Assembly: GCF_002813775.1 (NCBI RefSeq)
Contig: NZ_CP020370.1
Span: forward strand, 682,001-746,000
Direction of reading: 5' to 3'
Length of the DNA: 64,000 nucleotides
From: Candidatus Thiodictyon syntrophicum
GTDB taxonomy: Bacteria > Pseudomonadota > Gammaproteobacteria > Chromatiales > Chromatiaceae
The notes under the pieces are model-generated. The model ran no database searches. It was not told the origin of the DNA and was given only the letters and a program-made list of their open reading frames with translations. Positions 43,128-52,086 of the stretch are shown one piece after another. Position 1 is the first letter of the stretch, and each line of letters begins with the position of its first letter. A program made the translations under genes and the position numbers.

Positions 43128-44748
43128 GGCTGATCTCCCGCGTGACCTTGATCGGGCGCTGCTTGGTGGGTTGGGGTGGACGGCTTTGATTGGCCTGCAT
43201 CTCGGCCAGGGCCTGTTTGTAGTCGACCGGCATGACCTTGATGAAGCGCGGCAGGTACGCCTCCCAGTCATCGAGGATGCGGCGGGCGACCTCGGAGTTG
43301 GTGTAGTGCAGGTGGCGCTCGATGAGGCCCTTGAGGCGCTGGGCGTCGAAGCGCGTCATGTCGCGGCTTACGTCGACCAGACCGTGGCCCTCCAGGTCGC
43401 CGCCCTGGTGGTCGAGCGCCTCCAGGGCCGCGTCCTCCGGGGTGATGGGTTGCAGTTCGACCATGGAGAGGTTGCAGCGGTCCTCGAAGGTGCCGTCGCC
43501 ATTGAGCACATAGGCGATGCCGCCGGACATGCCGGCGGCGAAGTTGCGCCCGGTGTGACCCAGCACCACGGCGATGCCGCCGGTCATGTACTCGCAGCCG
43601 TGGTCGCCGACGCCTTCGACCACCGCGGTGGCGCCGGAGTTGCGCACGCAGAAGCGTTCGCCGGCCACGCCGCGGAAGTAGCACTCGCCGCTGATGGCGC
43701 CGTAGAGCACGGTATTGCCGATGATGATGTTGTCTTCGGCCCGCGCGATGGCGCAGTCCCGCGGCGGGTAGATGATGAGGCGCCCGCCGGACAGGCCCTT
43801 GCCGACATAGTCGTTGGCCTCGCCTTCCAATTCGATGGTGACGCCCTTCGCACTCCAGGCGCCGAAGGATTGGCCGCCGGTGCCGCGCGCCTTGATGTGG
43901 ATGCTGTCCTCGGGCAGGCCGGCGTGGCCGTAGCGCTCCGCCACCCGGCCGGAGAGCATGGCGCCGAAGGTGCGGTTGTAGTTGTGCACCCGGGTCTCGA
44001 TGGCGACCGGCTCGCCGCGTTGCAGGGCGGGTTGGGCCTGCTTGATCAGGTCGTGGTCGAGCGATTGGTCGAGGCCGTGGTCCTGGGTCTCGCGGTTGGA
44101 GATGGCGACCTCAAGGCCGACCTTGGGCTTCATCAGGAGGCGGGTGAAGTCCAGGCCCTGGGCCTTCCAGTGGTCGAGCGCGCGGCGCATCTCCAGGCGG
44201 TCGGACTGGCCGATCATCTCGCTGACGGTCCGGTAGCCCAGGCGGGCCATGATCCGGCGCATCTCCTCGGCGACGAAGAACATGTAGTTGATGATGTGCT
44301 CGGGCTGGCCGGTGAAGCGCTTGCGCAGTTCCGGGTCCTGGGTGGCGACACCGACCGGGCAGGTGTTCAAATGACACTTGCGCATCATGATGCAGCCCGA
44401 GACGATCAGCGGCGCGGTGGCGAAGCCGAATTCGTCGGCCCCCAGCAGGGCGCCGATGACGACATCGCGGCCGGTGCGCAGACCGCCATCGACCTGCACC
44501 GCGATGCGCCCGCGCAGGTTGTTGAGTACCAGCGTCTGATGGGTCTCGGCGAGACCAATCTCCCAGGGGGAGCCGGCGTGCTTGATCGAGGTCAGCGGGG
44601 ACGCGCCGGTGCCGCCGTCGTAGCCGGCGATGGTCACATGGTCGGCATGGGCCTTGGAGACGCCCGCGGCGACGGTGCCGACGCCGATCTCAGACACCAG
44701 TTTGACCGAGATCCGCGCCTTGGGATTGACGTTCTTGAGATCATGGAT
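43120..44748 (-). pseudogene. gltB: gltB 3' fragment, copy 2 (C-terminal 540 or so residues)
   Basis: The fragment begins in the middle of the FMN-binding domain ([16 protein letters not shown]) and keeps the 3Fe-4S cysteines ([15 protein letters not shown]) and the whole GXGXG domain. The amidotransferase domain and half the synthase domain are missing. A read-through frame continues to 44841 with unrelated sequence. It cannot make a working large subunit. Confidence 0.9.
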
Positions 44749-45083
44749 CGCGGTGCTCAGCCCGACGCTCCGACCGATTGGACGATCGATGGGTCGAGGC
44801 GAACAGCAGCGGGGCACACAGCCAATTCTCCCCAAGGACAAGCCGACGGGCGGCGTGGATGCGTGCTTGTCCGCAACCCGCTAATCGCTTAACCTTTTCC
44901 TGAAACCTTAAGATCGCGCGGCCAAACCAGGGAACGCCAGATTGCACCCGGCCTCCGGCGGGGGGCCAGCGTACAAGGTATTTTTGCGTTCCGAGCGCGA
45001 AATTGCCTCCCACCTCGCCGGCCTTGGTCGGCTGCGCCAATGCTGCGATACCGAATGACAGTAAAGCGAAGGGGAGTGAACTT
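44749..45083. other. Junction and non-coding region after gltB fragment copy 2
   Basis: 335 bases without a convincing gene. The gltB similarity stops after ATCATGGAT at 44748. The last bases hold the ribosome site (AAGGGGAG) of the following plus-strand gene. No inverted repeats marking a transposon end were found. Confidence 0.4.
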
Positions 45084-46040
45084 ATGAAATTGCTGCAACT
45101 TCGTCTCGCATCGGTCCGTTACGATGGCGACAATATCGGCAACGATATCACTATCGACGTTCAGGCCGGCAGCGTATTCTTCTCCATGAACAAGAGCCTG
45201 TACGCTGGGGCTAGTGCTTCTATCGGCAAGATAGTCGCCGAATTTACTGCCGCAAGCAACCCCTCGGTAATCCCCATTGTCGCATCCGTCACGGAGCGCG
45301 ATCCGGTGTTCAATGACTCAGGTCGGAGTGCAGGGGAATTTTCGGTCGCTCTCGGTGCCGCAATTCTCCAGACGTTCCACTTGGCCATACCCGTAGAAGA
45401 GAAAGGGGCCGTGCGCTCCGCCGGCACCGCGCTATTTACACTTGAGTTCACAGCGGAACTGGCAGAGGCGATACGATACCTGCCGCCGTCCTCTGACGGA
45501 TTTACCGTGGTATTGGAGGAGCCGAGCAGGAAGAGAATATCCCTGCCGACCGCGCTGGCGGTGCAGGTCGAGCGTATCGCAGGCGGACGCGAGTATTTTG
45601 TGATCCGTGAAGGGTCGCTGAAGGGCAAGCGTGCCTCTGTCTCACTGGGGAGCGACAAGCACTCGCGGCTCGCCGCGGAGAACCCACAGACACCGCCGAT
45701 ACAACTGGTCTTCTCCCTTTCAAAGAAGGAACTCAGCACCGAGGACGGTCGGTCCACCTATGCTGCGGTCTCTGATGTGGAGCCGGTCTCCCCCGGGCTC
45801 TATGACTTGGAGATCCCGGACGCCCCTCACGTCGGAGGTCTCAACTATCCTGATGCGCCCCATGCGCGCACTTGGTTTCGCATCGGGCATCAGGGGCGCA
45901 GTTACCTGCATCCCGGTGCCATGTCGCTCGGCTGCGTGACCGTCACCGAAACGGCCCGGTGGGAAGAACTTTATCACCTGCTGATCGTGGCAAGAAAGGG
46001 AGATGGCGTTTCGGTCGGCGTCCTGCGGGTTGTCGAGTGA
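45084..46040 (+). CDS. L,D-transpeptidase (YkuD)-like catalytic domain protein
   Basis: 318 residues. ATG 45084 follows a strong ribosome site. The C-terminal part has a histidine and cysteine in YLHPGAMSLGCVTV (H276, C284), which fits the H-x-n-[ST]-x-G-C signature of L,D-transpeptidase-like enzymes, including the Tlde1 type toxins delivered by type VI secretion. The N-terminal 200 residues are beta-rich and unrecognised. No signal peptide is apparent, so the protein would need another route to reach peptidoglycan or act before export. The next gene is a lipoprotein one codon downstream. An effector-immunity pair is possible but unproven. Confidence 0.55.
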   Translation: MKLLQLRLASVRYDGDNIGNDITIDVQAGSVFFSMNKSLYAGASASIGKIVAEFTAASNPSVIPIVASVTERDPVFNDSGRSAGEFSVALGAAILQTFHLAIPVEEKGAVRSAGTALFTLEFTAELAEAIRYLPPSSDGFTVVLEEPSRKRISLPTALAVQVERIAGGREYFVIREGSLKGKRASVSLGSDKHSRLAAENPQTPPIQLVFSLSKKELSTEDGRSTYAAVSDVEPVSPGLYDLEIPDAPHVGGLNYPDAPHARTWFRIGHQGRSYLHPGAMSLGCVTVTETARWEELYHLLIVARKGDGVSVGVLRVVE

Positions 46041-46052
46041 GTGCGCCCGCAG

Positions 46053-46622
46053 ATGGATAAGACACAGTTCCGCTCCCTCGCGCTCGTCGGTCCGCTGGCG
46101 ATTCTCGCAATCGTCGCAGGCTGTTCCCCGCAACCCGACGGAGAATTGAAGTTGCAGGCGGGCGACGAGGCCAGACCGGAGGTTATCCTGCGGAAGTTTC
46201 GGCTGGGAACGGATGACGCCGACCGCTGGCTTGCACAGGCGGTCTATGACGATGGTCTGGCCGTCATGAATCGCCAGGTAGCCCCCGAACTGCGGTGGGG
46301 ACCGGCTTACAAGGCGTTCTGTTACAGCGCGCAACTGCACCCGACGGCCCAATCACTTTGGCACTGTGCCGATGTCTTGGTCGGGTCGGCGCAGGGCATG
46401 ACCGGCCCCGAGGCGCCCGCCCTGCGGCGCGCCGTGCTCTGGCGTATTGCGATGCTCTTCACGTCCGCGCTGGTGCTCGACCAGTTCGATCGTGGGCTCA
46501 CGACCGAGCAGCGAGCGCAGGCGCAACGGGATCGGGACTGCATTGCGGATTATCTGAGCGATCACCACGGGTACCGGCCGCGCTGCGGAACGGCTGCACT
46601 ATTGATCGACCAGGCCGAATGA
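46053..46622 (+). CDS. Lipoprotein paired with the transpeptidase-like gene
   Basis: 189 residues from ATG 46053 (a GTG at 46041 directly after the upstream stop is an alternative). A signal peptide ends in the lipobox IVAGC. The mature region is helical with four further cysteines, spaced to allow disulfides (YKAFCYS, LWHCAD, RDCIAD, PRCGT). It has no known domain. Periplasmic lipoproteins directly downstream of peptidoglycan-active toxins are often immunity proteins, so the context suggests but does not show this. Confidence 0.55.
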   Translation: MDKTQFRSLALVGPLAILAIVAGCSPQPDGELKLQAGDEARPEVILRKFRLGTDDADRWLAQAVYDDGLAVMNRQVAPELRWGPAYKAFCYSAQLHPTAQSLWHCADVLVGSAQGMTGPEAPALRRAVLWRIAMLFTSALVLDQFDRGLTTEQRAQAQRDRDCIADYLSDHHGYRPRCGTAALLIDQAE

Positions 46623-46723
46623 CAAGGGCAGGCTTTCGCGATTACAATGGCGTGCGCGCCGCGGGACGTTTCGGCTTTGTGGCGGCTTGGTGTCGCAACG
46701 CAATAGTGGCGTCCCCGGAACTC

Positions 46724-46812
46724 TCGCACGCCGTTCCGGCTCGGCGTGGTGCCGATCCGGCGGCCGTCGGTGAAGGTGGCGGCGGGGCCGTCCCGCGCCC
46801 GGATCGGGCCTA
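46724..46812 (-). pseudogene. gltB: Degenerate gltB fragment (amidotransferase domain)
   Basis: Minus-strand translation gives RDGPAATFTDGRRIGTTPSRNG, close to [23 protein letters not shown] of the intact GltB (encoded around 61000-61080), and the DNA is clearly similar. Mutations and indels make it non-functional. It comes from a gltB region that is absent in copies 1 and 2, so it is a separate relic in the same orientation as the intact gene. Confidence 0.6.
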
Positions 46813-46964
46813 TCATCAGCCGCACCGCGCAGTGCGCCCGGAGGTTCCCCATGACCCGATACCTGAAAGCGATCTACGAGGGTGGCATCTCTACGGCGCC
46901 TCCCACCATCTCCCTGCTGCAATGGATTCGACCCTGGCCGTTTATTCCTTAAATCTCTGATGCC

Positions 46965-47948
46965 ATGAACGAGATCGCCACACCCCACGACACCTTCTTC
47001 CGCGAGAGCTTCGGCCGCCGGGAGATCGCCCTGGACTTCCTGCGACACCATTTGCCGGCCGAACTGCTGGCCGAGATCGACCTCGAAACCCTGGAAATTT
47101 CAAAGGACACCTACGTCTCCGCCGATCTGCGCTCGGCCTACTCCGATCTGGTCTATCGGGTACGCCATCGCGACGGACCCTTGACGATCTATGTCCTGTT
47201 CGAGCACAAGAGCAGCCCCGAGCACTGGACCGCGCTGCAACTGCTGCGCTACCTCGTGGCCGAGGGCGATGCGTACCGCAAGCAACACCCCAAGGCCCGC
47301 TTGCTTCCGCCGGTCTATCCCTTGGTGATTTATCACGGCAAACGCCGCTGGCGCGCACCCGGTAATTTCCAAGACCTGATCGCGCCCCTTCCGGCGGTAT
47401 TGTTGCCCTACGTGCCGCGGTTTACCTACGCGCTACATGACATCTCGGCCCGCACCAACGCGGAGATTAAGGGCGAGGTACTGACACGCCTGGTGCAGTT
47501 GGCGATGCGTTGGATCTTCAGCCAGGAGCCCCTCGCGCGGCTGAGTGACCTCCTGACCCTGATCGAGCAGGTCGAGGACCGGGCCACTGCGCTTACGATC
47601 CTGGAATCCCTGCTGCGCTACTATGTCCAAGGCACCGGGCGTGTGGAAGAACACGATGTCCGCGCCCTGCTGGAAAAGAACCCCACCGGAGACCCGATCA
47701 TGCAAACCTTTATCGATCGCTACATTGAGCAAGGCAGAAAAGAGGGAATCGAGCAAGGGATTGCGCGCGGTCGACAGGAGGGTTGGCAGGAGGGCGAGGC
47801 CGCTATGCTCCTGCGGCTGATCGACCGGAAATTTGGTCCTCCGAGCGAGCCGGTGCGCGAACGCATTACCAGCGCGGATCCCGAAACCCTGCTGCGCTGG
47901 TCGGACCGTATCCTCACCGCGGACAGTCTGGACGCTGTGTTGCATTGA
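46965..47948 (+). CDS. Rpn/YhgA-like PD-(D/E)XK nuclease-transposase
   Basis: 327 residues. The N-terminal start HDTFFRESFGRREIALDFLRHHLP and the core SDLVYRVRHRDGPLTIYVLFEHKS (D, then E-x-K) match Rpn/YhgA proteins, DNA endonucleases linked to recombination and recently to phage defence. The C-terminal part has the typical EQGRKEGIEQGIARGRQEG repeat-like stretch. The gene looks intact. A 3' remnant of a related copy lies at 24264-24318. Confidence 0.85.
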   Translation: MNEIATPHDTFFRESFGRREIALDFLRHHLPAELLAEIDLETLEISKDTYVSADLRSAYSDLVYRVRHRDGPLTIYVLFEHKSSPEHWTALQLLRYLVAEGDAYRKQHPKARLLPPVYPLVIYHGKRRWRAPGNFQDLIAPLPAVLLPYVPRFTYALHDISARTNAEIKGEVLTRLVQLAMRWIFSQEPLARLSDLLTLIEQVEDRATALTILESLLRYYVQGTGRVEEHDVRALLEKNPTGDPIMQTFIDRYIEQGRKEGIEQGIARGRQEGWQEGEAAMLLRLIDRKFGPPSEPVRERITSADPETLLRWSDRILTADSLDAVLH

Positions 47949-48328
47949 GCGGCGCAGAAGACATGCTACGTCCCCTATTTTCCCCTGGGAGCATCCCGGG
48001 GCGGCGGACGGCGACCTGTGCGTGCAGGGCCTGGTCAATCTGGAGAAGACGATCCCGGATAGCGTGCTGGAGGTGATCCCGGTGCACGGGCACGGCGAGT
48101 ACGGGGGCGAGGCGGAGGGGCTGCACTATGTCACCCGTACCCCGGGGGTGGGGAGCGATGCCCGGCGTACCGCGCCGGTATTATTCAAAGGAAATATTAG
48201 CGTACATCCCCGTTCTTTGTCCGTCCCCGGCTCTCCCCTATTTTTGCGGTGAGGGCTGCCACGTCCACAATGGCCTCGCGAGGGCGCACGACGCCGTTGG
48301 TTCGTCCTCATAGGACTCTGATTAGGCT
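47949..48328. other. Region with a gene fragment and no complete gene
   Basis: 380 bases. From 47987 to about 48162 a plus-strand frame reads DLCVQGLVNLEKTIPDSVLE then VIPVHGHGEYGGEAEGLHYV, which is protein-like but starts and ends without signals; I do not recognise the family. The rest has no clear content. Confidence 0.3.
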
Positions 48329-49120
48329 TTATCGCCGCCCGCGCTGGGCCCGCGCCCCTTCTGGTGTTTGATTGATGACCCCAATCCATACCGCGATATC
48401 GACATTGGATATTAAACCCATCTTTTTTATCGCTGGAGTAACTTTGAGTTCAGTCATGATGCGTTGGGAGATCTCCCGAGCTTGAATTTCGGCACTCTCA
48501 GCATAATAAATGACTACGCCTGACACATCACCTTTCAGCTCGGCGACATCCATGACCTGATAACCGCCGGAACTGATCACGTCGGTGAATCTTCGCGCCT
48601 GGTCGGGCTCCTGGTTCGTCGCAATGTGAACACTATATTGCCTGTCAGTGCCTATCGTATAAGGAACAGGTTGCGCACCAACGCGACCTAAATAAATCTC
48701 ACCGACGTCGCCCTCAATGGGAAAGGCAAGACTGAAGTATGAACTCGTCTTATCAAGTAGTATCCAGGCGCCTTCCCCCGTCACGCATCCAGCTTCTTCA
48801 CTCGGCTTCGGTGTTGTTGCCTGACAAATAGCAGCGCTTCTCGCCCGATCCTCTTTACCGCCGGTATGGGAATACTGCAAGACAAAATCATCCAAGAAAG
48901 TTTTTGAATCGTCAGCCGACGGTTCCACGGCAAGCTTCAGCACCAACAGCCGAAGATGCGACGGCGTCTGGAGAGCCCGTTTGTCGTTTGCAATACGTGT
49001 CGTAAAATAGTGGCCTACGATCTTCATGCCCTTTAGATCGCCAGCAGATACGGCTAACGCACGTTCTCCGAAAAGGAAAAGTACCGCAGCGATGACTGAT
49101 GCAGACAAGAAATGTGGCAT
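48329..49120 (-). CDS. Secreted uncharacterised protein (263 aa)
   Basis: A signal peptide (MPHFLSASVIAAVLFLFGERALA) is followed by a mixed alpha/beta domain. Two cysteines (AICQATT, AGCVTG) could form a disulfide. The C-terminal half has alternating strand-helix sequence (SGVVIYYAESAEIQAREIS) reminiscent of SPOR/LytR-C-like small folds, without a clear motif. It is the first gene (from the left) of a run of ten minus-strand exported proteins. Function unknown. Confidence 0.6.
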   Translation of the reverse strand: MPHFLSASVIAAVLFLFGERALAVSAGDLKGMKIVGHYFTTRIANDKRALQTPSHLRLLVLKLAVEPSADDSKTFLDDFVLQYSHTGGKEDRARSAAICQATTPKPSEEAGCVTGEGAWILLDKTSSYFSLAFPIEGDVGEIYLGRVGAQPVPYTIGTDRQYSVHIATNQEPDQARRFTDVISSGGYQVMDVAELKGDVSGVVIYYAESAEIQAREISQRIMTELKVTPAIKKMGLISNVDIAVWIGVINQTPEGARAQRGRR

Positions 49121-49316
49121 TTTCGCGATCTCCTAGTGATTAGCTACGCTTGAGAACCAGGCTTGACATCAAGCCCAACGCGGGGCGCGCCTGCTCCAGG
49201 CCGGGGCAGCGACCTCGGACCTTAATGGTGCGCGCCCGCCCTTCGGCCGCCCATTGGGTAATCTTCTACCAGGCTGGCCCGTACCCGCTCTTCCCCGATT
49301 ACCTCGGATTTAAAAA

Positions 49317-49520
49317 TTAGGGGCAGCGCCAGTTTTGGCCATCACGGGTGAAATAGCGGTGCCTCTCGCAGACGTGGATGTTGCGCATATGGCACCAGCC
49401 GACGGCTGGTTCCCCGCAAATGGCGCATTTCTTTTCGCGGAGAGAGGCACAACCCGGCAACAATACGCTGGCCAGTCCAACCAACACCAAACGTTTCTTT
49501 TCATCAATAGTCGTCGACAT
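49317..49520 (-). CDS. Small lipoprotein with cysteine/histidine-rich zinc-finger-like module
   Basis: 67 residues from ATG 49520, which has the ribosome site GGAGAGAG. The signal ends in the lipobox LLPGC. The mature part is nearly all one module: CAICGEPAVGWCHMRNIHVC, then E-x-H, then NWRCP, giving seven possible metal ligands (C2-C-H-C-H-C). The same module ends the protein at 52906-53166. The spacing resembles B-box/zinc-ribbon folds, but here it is exported and lipid-anchored. No known family is recognised. Confidence 0.65.
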   Translation of the reverse strand: MSTTIDEKKRLVLVGLASVLLPGCASLREKKCAICGEPAVGWCHMRNIHVCERHRYFTRDGQNWRCP

Positions 49521-49709
49521 GATCTCTCTCCAACGATTACCGCGAGAACGTTCAAGCCAACGGCGCACCATAGCGTGTCCCGGACATTGATGATATCTCG
49601 GGAATGCTTGTGATCGACGGCTCGCATCGCGCGCAAGCCTTCACCCGAGGACAACGACTCAACTGTCGGGTTGCTGAGCGCGCCGTGCTTGCCATAGTTC
49701 TTGGCTCGA

Positions 49710-50216
49710 CTACCTTGGGGTCGGTGCGGCGGACCATCTTGTGCACCCCCGGTAAGCTTGCCCGTCGCGACACGTTATCATAATCGGGGGCGCGTTCACC
49801 TCTCCCGCAGCGGCTCCCGAGCCGGCGATACTGCCTTTGACCTCATTGCCATTGGCGTCGTGATACGAGAATTTGCCCTCCCGTGATACCAGTATTTCCT
49901 TGGGTGCTTTCCAAATGAGCCCGCCGCTGAGTTCGTCCACACCGCAGTAATGCGCCGCAATGAAGTCCCTGACGACTTCGCGCCTCGCATCAAGCGTGAA
50001 GTTAATCGTCAGGTTCATCTTTCCGCACCGGGAGTCACCGGCATAAGGGGTGTCCTGTGCGCTCTTCGCGTGGGCGTCCTCGATTGCCTGGGCGGTCACG
50101 CGGACCCTCTTGCCCGGAGGAGCGGTGTCCGTCGGCCCCTGTGTCTCTCGTAATTCCCCTTGGCACCCGGCAGTCAAAAATGTCGCGAACACCACCCCGA
50201 TCGAGAGATTCTTCAT
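49710..50216 (-). CDS. Uncharacterised lipoprotein (168 aa)
   Basis: Signal peptide with lipobox LTAGC. The mature protein has four cysteines (RCGKMN, HYCGVD, ITCRDG, RGCTRW) that could pair, and a beta-rich C-terminal part. It lies in the exported-protein run. No motif suggests a function. Confidence 0.6.
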   Translation of the reverse strand: MKNLSIGVVFATFLTAGCQGELRETQGPTDTAPPGKRVRVTAQAIEDAHAKSAQDTPYAGDSRCGKMNLTINFTLDARREVVRDFIAAHYCGVDELSGGLIWKAPKEILVSREGKFSYHDANGNEVKGSIAGSGAAAGEVNAPPIMITCRDGQAYRGCTRWSAAPTPR

Positions 50217-50399
50217 GCGCTAGGTTCCACTGATAGTAATGAGAATCACGTCTACCCCTTTGCCTGGGGAGAAGCACCCGATTGTCAAGATCCCAATGGG
50301 CGTTCTCGGCCGCTGTTCATTTGTGTCATCTTTCGGCATATTTTCCGGCCCCCAGCAAGCCAAGAACGCCTGACAATCCGCTATTGCGATGCCTCCCCC

Positions 50400-50906
50400 C
50401 TATTCACCGGCCGCCGACTGTAGACCAAATACGATAATCGGCGTCTCGCCGTCCTGCCGCTTCTGCGAAATCCAGTGACGGCCCTTGGCATCGGTTGCCT
50501 TGACGCCTTCACGGTCTACCTGCACCGTGCCGTCTCGCGCGATCCCCACGACGGCCTCATCTTGAAACTTCAGTCCCCCATATTCCGTGTAGCCGATCGT
50601 CTTATCAATGGCGATCTTGATATCATGGGAGCCCAGGCCATCAATGATGAACTCCGGATCGCCGGTGCGGCCGCCTGTCAATACCATCGTGGCCGGTATC
50701 TGTACTCCGGGTTTGAGAGTCTTGAATCCTGTTCCGTTGGTCGTGGTCGTGATTTCGATGTCAGAAGCCGGATTTGGATAAGTCGTCGCGAAACGGTATA
50801 CGTCGGATCCTCCAGGGTGCGAATTCCCTGGCTGAGGCCCTCCGGCATGTCCCGGCGAAACAGTCATGGCGCCGAGGATCACCGCCACAAAGAGTTGAAT
50901 CTTCAT
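50400..50906 (-). CDS. Secreted beta-rich protein (168 aa)
   Basis: Signal peptide cleaved near GHA. The C-terminal stretch DGTVQVDREGVKATDAKGR followed by HWIS is related to DDTVTTDTDGVSAKDGKRG and VWIS in the protein at 53363-53749, so the two share a short C-terminal unit. Otherwise unrecognised. The ribosome site is weakly visible (CGGAGAAAG). Confidence 0.6.
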   Translation of the reverse strand: MKIQLFVAVILGAMTVSPGHAGGPQPGNSHPGGSDVYRFATTYPNPASDIEITTTTNGTGFKTLKPGVQIPATMVLTGGRTGDPEFIIDGLGSHDIKIAIDKTIGYTEYGGLKFQDEAVVGIARDGTVQVDREGVKATDAKGRHWISQKRQDGETPIIVFGLQSAAGE

Positions 50907-51014
50907 CGTGCTTTCTCCGCTGAGTGAGTGTGGTCAAGACATTACATCGAGCCTTAGTTGACGGAAAGTCAGTTTCTCATCTTGGTTTGACTCCGCCCCC
51001 TTTTCTTCCGACGC

Positions 51015-51512
51015 CTATCGGGAAGCGACGGGAATTTCACCGAGGTCGATCGCTTTCATCTCGGGCGATATCTCGACAAGCGCCGGATTACCGTTGTTAT
51101 CCAGAACATCGCTGAAGCGGACACTGGTAGGAGTCACAGTGTAGCGTCCGGGTTGGACGCCGACGAAAGCAAATACACCACCGGCACTTGTTCTTGAAAG
51201 TTTGTCCGTTCCGTTTGAAACCATACGCACCGTGCCTTCCGACTGTGTGAATCCTGAGAACTTCCAGAGGCATAGCTCAAGGGATCCCACAGGGTTTCCC
51301 GTTCCGCGTGCGATGAGCTTACCGCGAAGTTCCGCTCCACGGTTTTCCCGCTGAGGTTGATCATACGTTTGGACACGAACCGGCCTAAGAATTGTTACGT
51401 CAACGGTTGACGAAGCGTCTGTTAAAGGCTTGGCCGAGGTACAACCACTTGTGGCTGCCGCGAAGGCTAAGGCCCCAGCGATAAAGGCGATGACGTTCCG
51501 ATAAGCGTTCAT
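51015..51512 (-). CDS. Lipoprotein with carboxypeptidase-regulatory-like beta-sandwich
   Basis: 165 residues with lipobox TSGC. The region RTSAGGVFAFVGVQPGRYTVTP is typical of CarboxypepD_reg/SdrD-B-like beta-sandwich domains (G-x-F-x-F-x-x-V-x-P-G-x-Y). It likely acts as a structural or binding module in the periplasm or outer membrane. It starts two bases after the stop of the gene at 51525 plus a short gap. Confidence 0.6.
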   Translation of the reverse strand: MNAYRNVIAFIAGALAFAAATSGCTSAKPLTDASSTVDVTILRPVRVQTYDQPQRENRGAELRGKLIARGTGNPVGSLELCLWKFSGFTQSEGTVRMVSNGTDKLSRTSAGGVFAFVGVQPGRYTVTPTSVRFSDVLDNNGNPALVEISPEMKAIDLGEIPVASR

Positions 51513-51524
51513 TTTTGCTCAGTG

Positions 51525-51872
51525 CTACTTGAAAATATCCTTGCAATGTTCTCGTTTCTGAATCCAGGTCCAGCCTTTCTGGATGTAGGCGACCCCGGTG
51601 TTGTCGCTCACGATCAAGATGGGATCTCCCTTTTTTAGGCTCTTTCTGGATATCTTCTTTCCGGATTGATCACAGAAGACAATGTCCTTGTTAAGAAGGA
51701 CCTGCCCGCCGGAATGCGTAAGGGCGTTTTCGCTCAGATAAACAAACGTTTGCGATTCCGCGCCAACAGCCGCCGCTGGTCTGGGGTGAAACGCAATGGC
51801 GCCGATGAGCGATATGCCGAAAAGGGCGCTTGCCCAGCCAAGTGACCATTTGTGCCTCGAACTCATCATCAC
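51525..51872 (-). CDS. Secreted small protein (115 aa)
   Basis: Signal peptide (helix about 13-35 ending AAA). The mature region of about 80 residues is beta-rich (IVFCDQSGKKISRKSLKKGDPILIVSD) with two cysteines. It lies 12 bases upstream of the lipoprotein at 51015, so the two are likely co-transcribed. Function unknown. Confidence 0.55.
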   Translation of the reverse strand: MMMSSRHKWSLGWASALFGISLIGAIAFHPRPAAAVGAESQTFVYLSENALTHSGGQVLLNKDIVFCDQSGKKISRKSLKKGDPILIVSDNTGVAYIQKGWTWIQKREHCKDIFK

Positions 51873-52086
51873 TTCAGTTCTCCGTCAGTTGAGTGGTTTG
51901 CTTGCCGGGACGGTACCGCTGTGTCGATTGCCTTCGGATCAGCGACCGGGGTCCGCGGCGCCGAGGGTCAAGGGAACAATTCCAAGGCGTGAGCCGCGTT
52001 CGCCGGGGATGCCTGGACGAACGTTAGACTCAGCCTCGGCTGCCAAGTGATTAGGCAATACCTGACCAGGACCTCTCGCTTCGACC

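Larger units (their letters stand above)
41661..44748. repeat. Segmental duplicate copy 2: gltD and 3' gltB
   Basis: Collinear with 55977-59064 over 3088 bases at a constant offset of 14316, with no indel detected. The interior looks identical in several reading frames on both strands, whereas mismatches cluster in the first 100 and last 80 bases. Confidence 0.9.

Noticed and set aside
41661-44748. Assembly error as explanation for gltD copy 2
   Set aside because: Not fully excluded, but unique flanks, edge mismatches and missing vapBC and terminator argue for a real duplicate.
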